From Pseudomonadales bacterium (lineage in GTDB: Bacteria; Pseudomonadota; Gammaproteobacteria; Pseudomonadales; Ketobacteraceae): a DNA stretch of 35,683 nucleotides. The translations under genes were made by a program, and so were the position numbers. Location: NCBI GenBank assembly GCA_022361455.1, contig JAKSAW010000174.1, forward strand, positions 1 to 35,683, in the 5' to 3' direction. This document shows, in pieces, positions 33,295 through 35,683 of this stretch. Position 1 is the stretch's first letter. Each line of letters begins with the position of its first letter. Below the pieces are notes generated by a model. It worked only from the letters and a program-made list of their open reading frames with translations, ran no database searches and was not told where the DNA came from.

Positions 33295-34881
33295 TTAACT
33301 TCTTCGCTGGCCGAAGTGGTGTTGCCTAAAGTCTTCGCCAATGGAATAGCCGTTATTAAATCCTGCAGCCCGCTTCGCAAAGTTAAAGTCTGCAGGAAAC
33401 TCCGCATAGATTTTAAAAAGTGTATCGCCTTTGGAGACCTTATCACCGAGGCGTTTGATAATCTCAACACCGGCACCTTTGTCCAGCGGTGCGCCAGCTA
33501 ATCGGGCAATTCTGGCAACTACCAAGTTATCGATTCCAGTGACGAATCCCGATTCATTGGCACGGATTTCGGAAGTTAACTTACCAGGAATATAGCGAGC
33601 ACTTTGTTCACCTTGAGCTTGAATGATCGACTCCATTTTGGTGAAGGCTCGGCCTGAATCTAATATATCTCGAGCGATGTTGTAGCCTTCGCCGCCGCGA
33701 ACATCGGGAGCAAACTCAATCATTCTGCCGGCCAGTTGAAGTGATTTTTCCCTCAGGTCATGTGGGGCATCGGGGTGATTTTCCAGTACTTTCATTACAT
33801 CCCGAGCTTCAAGCACAGGGCCAATACCAGTGCCTATAGGTTGCGAGCCATCGGTGACAATCACATGGGTTTCCAAACCGATACGATCACCTACAAACTC
33901 AAAGAGCTTGCGTAGCTTCATCGCTTCGCGCATGGAATGTACTTTCGCGCTTGGTCCAACAGGTATATCGATAAGCAAATGGGTGGATCCACAGGCGAGT
34001 TTCTTGGCCAATATGGATGCCACCATCTGACCAGGTGAGTCTATTGATAGAGGTCTTTCTACTGAAATCAGAATATCGTCTACCGGTGCCAGTTTTGCTG
34101 TACCACCCCATGCTAGGCACGCTTTTTCCTGGCGAACGATATCGTGTAACTTGCTTGTAGAGAGGTTCACCTGAGCTAACACTTCCATGGTGTCCGCAGT
34201 GCCTGCAGGGGAGGTGATGGCACGGCTTGAGGTTTTGGGACATAACAAACCATAGGCGGCCACAATGGGTATAACGATCATTGAAGTTCGGTTACCGGGA
34301 ATGCCACCAATACAATGCTTATCCACTACCTGGTTTTCAGACCAATCAAGCTTGTTCCCTGATTCCACCATGGCTTTGGTTAAGTACAGTACTTCGTTGC
34401 GGTCCAATCCGGCTTGCGCGGAGGATACTAAAAAGGCCGCGATTTCAGGCTTTGAGTAACGGTTGTCGACAATATCTCTTACAATAAGCGTAAGTTGTTC
34501 CTCGCTTAACTGTTCCCCTTCCATTTTTAAACGCACAAAATCCATGGAGTGGGGGGGAGATGCATGGCTAACTTCCACATCGCTGCCTTCGGGCACGCCT
34601 AACTGGCTAAAGCCTTGTAGAGATAAACCGAGTTCATGGTGATCAACGATGTGCGTGTCTTCAACCACATTGAGTACAGCAAGGATTTTCCTACCATCAT
34701 ATTGCACCTCGATCTTACTGAGTGCTTGAAAGCCTTCGGCACGATAAAGATCACAATCGCGATGCATATAGGCAACGTTTTCATGGTAAGTATCGATGCT
34801 TACTCTTTTTAGCTGCAGCGCGCTAGAATCTTTGGAATCTTGTTGATTGCTCTTGTCGGGGCTATCTGTCGTTTCGTTCAT
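33295..34881 (-). CDS. Archaeal-type NMP (AMP) phosphorylase / thymidine phosphorylase family
   Basis: The 528-residue protein has an N-terminal extension (about 1-120) as in archaeal AMP phosphorylases, then the phosphorylase core. [16 protein letters not shown] (185-200) and [20 protein letters not shown] (215-234) match AMP phosphorylase blocks more closely than DeoA, whose corresponding segments are DKHSTGG and PKxSGRGLGHTGG. The archaeal enzyme converts NMP and phosphate to ribose-1,5-bisphosphate and base. A Ser-to-Cys change appears in KHC. The start overlaps the upstream thioesterase stop by ATGA (four bases), so translation is probably coupled. The downstream Prs-like gene could use the product's ribose. 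No RuBisCO or R15P isomerase is in the window. Confidence 0.88.
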   Translation of the reverse strand: MNETTDSPDKSNQQDSKDSSALQLKRVSIDTYHENVAYMHRDCDLYRAEGFQALSKIEVQYDGRKILAVLNVVEDTHIVDHHELGLSLQGFSQLGVPEGSDVEVSHASPPHSMDFVRLKMEGEQLSEEQLTLIVRDIVDNRYSKPEIAAFLVSSAQAGLDRNEVLYLTKAMVESGNKLDWSENQVVDKHCIGGIPGNRTSMIVIPIVAAYGLLCPKTSSRAITSPAGTADTMEVLAQVNLSTSKLHDIVRQEKACLAWGGTAKLAPVDDILISVERPLSIDSPGQMVASILAKKLACGSTHLLIDIPVGPSAKVHSMREAMKLRKLFEFVGDRIGLETHVIVTDGSQPIGTGIGPVLEARDVMKVLENHPDAPHDLREKSLQLAGRMIEFAPDVRGGEGYNIARDILDSGRAFTKMESIIQAQGEQSARYIPGKLTSEIRANESGFVTGIDNLVVARIARLAGAPLDKGAGVEIIKRLGDKVSKGDTLFKIYAEFPADFNFAKRAAGFNNGYSIGEDFRQHHFGQRRS

Positions 34882-35327
34882 AGTGCTTTGTTTTCGTTGA
34901 TCCCGGCTTTTTGATCAAAAATAGTAGGTCGCTTGGTGACCTTGCGTTGTTGGTAATCATAAAACACAAAACCTGATTTTGCGCGAAACAGCTCTTGGTC
35001 GTCATGGGTTCGAGTTGCTCTCATCAGCATATCACCGCCGTATTTATTCATATCACCAAGCGCTAATTCAACGCCCAGCTCATCGTTATGAAAACCCTCC
35101 GCGATATACATTAGCATTAGATCTGAATTAACAATGCCGATGCTTTCCACGATACAACCAGGAAACCCCATGCTTTCAAACCAGGCATCTCGGCAATCGC
35201 CAATGATGGTCACCACCTTGTCATGAGCAAGATGGCCGCCACTGTTCTCATGGGCTTTGGTGATTGTCATGGAATAGTTAAAAATAACGTTTTCTGGGAA
35301 TTCTATAGATACGCGCATACTACACAT
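34878..35327 (-). CDS. Hotdog-fold thioesterase-family protein
   Basis: The 149-residue protein has the hotdog pattern of 4-hydroxybenzoyl-CoA-type thioesterases. [20 protein letters not shown] is followed by a helix and strands, including [20 protein letters not shown]. In many relatives the HxxxxD/HLxH region is near the active site, but the general acid cannot be picked with confidence. It may cleave a small acyl-CoA. A start at 35318 (MRVSIEF) is also possible. The stop codon overlaps the next gene by four bases (ATGA), which implies an operon with the NMP phosphorylase. The biochemical link between the two is unclear. Confidence 0.7.
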   Translation of the reverse strand: MCSMRVSIEFPENVIFNYSMTITKAHENSGGHLAHDKVVTIIGDCRDAWFESMGFPGCIVESIGIVNSDLMLMYIAEGFHNDELGVELALGDMNKYGGDMLMRATRTHDDQELFRAKSGFVFYDYQQRKVTKRPTIFDQKAGINENKAL

Positions 35328-35368
35328 TTGCTCGCTAGTTTAGCGTTTAGGTTTAATCACTGACTCTA

Positions 35369-35683
35369 TTATTGAGGATCGTCGGTGATGGTGGCCTGAT
35401 CTGAATCTATTTCTATATAAAAACAATTTCGGCGGTTGGTGTGGCAGGCGGGCCCCAACTGATTAACTTTCAGAAGTAGGGTGTCGCCATCACAATCAAT
35501 ATGCATGGAAACCAGCTTTTGAACATGTCCGGATGATTCGCCCTTGCGCCAATAGGTTTGTCTGGATCGGGACCAGTAGCAGACTTGATTGGTCGCTAAA
35601 GTTTCTTCGATAGAGAGCTTGTTCATCCAGGCCATCATCAATACTTCGCCGCTGTCGTGTTGCTGGGCAATGGCTGGAATCAG
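35369..35683 (-). CDS. hisI: Phosphoribosyl-AMP cyclohydrolase (5' end off the right edge)
   Basis: The frame is open through the right end, so the start lies outside the window and 104 residues are seen. The edge reads [20 protein letters not shown], matching the start of the HisI fold. Then come [31 protein letters not shown] and [13 protein letters not shown]. The Asp/Cys residues in CDGD and the two Cys of CHTNRRNC are the Mg and Zn ligands of the family. HisI opens the purine ring of phosphoribosyl-AMP in histidine synthesis. The protein ends DDPQ with no HisE domain. It lies 41 bases upstream of the thioesterase gene on the same strand, so the four-gene cluster may be one transcript. 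Confidence 0.92.
   Translation of the reverse strand: MIPAIAQQHDSGEVLMMAWMNKLSIEETLATNQVCYWSRSRQTYWRKGESSGHVQKLVSMHIDCDGDTLLLKVNQLGPACHTNRRNCFYIEIDSDQATITDDPQ

Noticed and set aside
33899..34243. 114-codon frame within the NMP phosphorylase gene
   Set aside because: It overlaps conserved phosphorylase blocks on the same strand in another frame and has no recognisable features.

Overview
This window looks like chromosomal DNA of a marine-type gammaproteobacterium with moderate G+C. That is inferred from gene content: tmcA, a DnaJ-related protein, a ScfR-type regulator beside an acyl-CoA dehydrogenase, a WS/DGAT wax ester synthase, bacteriohemerythrin and GlgX. It resembles lipid-storing Oceanospirillales/Cellvibrionales relatives; the exact genus cannot be told from here. 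No rRNA, tRNA, CRISPR array, IS element or prophage was seen. Both ends cut genes: a TPR/MalT-like regulator fragment on the left and hisI on the right.

Layout. 1-5.9 kb: partial regulator, a 475-base gene-free stretch, a Tat-exported PhoD-type phosphatase closed by a strong terminator, an orphan glgX, a periplasmic DUF4412-like protein and a small unknown protein with its own promoter and terminator. 5.9-10.2 kb: a large lipoprotein alpha/beta hydrolase divergent from an AraC-type regulator, then bacteriohemerythrin and a small methyltransferase. 10.2-15.2 kb: an amidase, the dnaJ-related/tmcA pair, and a MAPEG membrane protein. 15.3-20.9 kb: a membrane-anchored degenerate HPt protein divergent from a three-part glycosyltransferase, then a secreted protein with paired-cysteine helical repeats, a TolA-like stalk and a beta-rich C-terminal domain. 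21-25.3 kb: an MBL-fold hydrolase, the ScfR regulator and a divergent acyl-CoA dehydrogenase, with TTTGCAAA palindromes between the last two. 25.6-31.7 kb: PlsC-like acyltransferase, Fe-S protein, WS/DGAT, nucleoside hydrolase, and an alpha/beta hydrolase behind a promoter overlapped by one of two matching operator-like inverted repeats. 31.8-35.7 kb: a small unknown gene and a minus-strand cluster hisI - hotdog thioesterase - archaeal-type NMP phosphorylase - PRPP synthetase-like protein.

Two themes recur. One is acyl/lipid turnover: acyl-CoA dehydrogenase with ScfR, two acyltransferases including WS/DGAT, and two GHSMGG hydrolases. The other is nucleotide/ribose-phosphate salvage: NMP phosphorylase, Prs homologue and nucleoside hydrolase. 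The most unusual items are the NMP phosphorylase-Prs pair, the His-less HPt protein, the paired-cysteine repeat protein, the fused glycosyltransferase, and the two regulatory palindrome sets.
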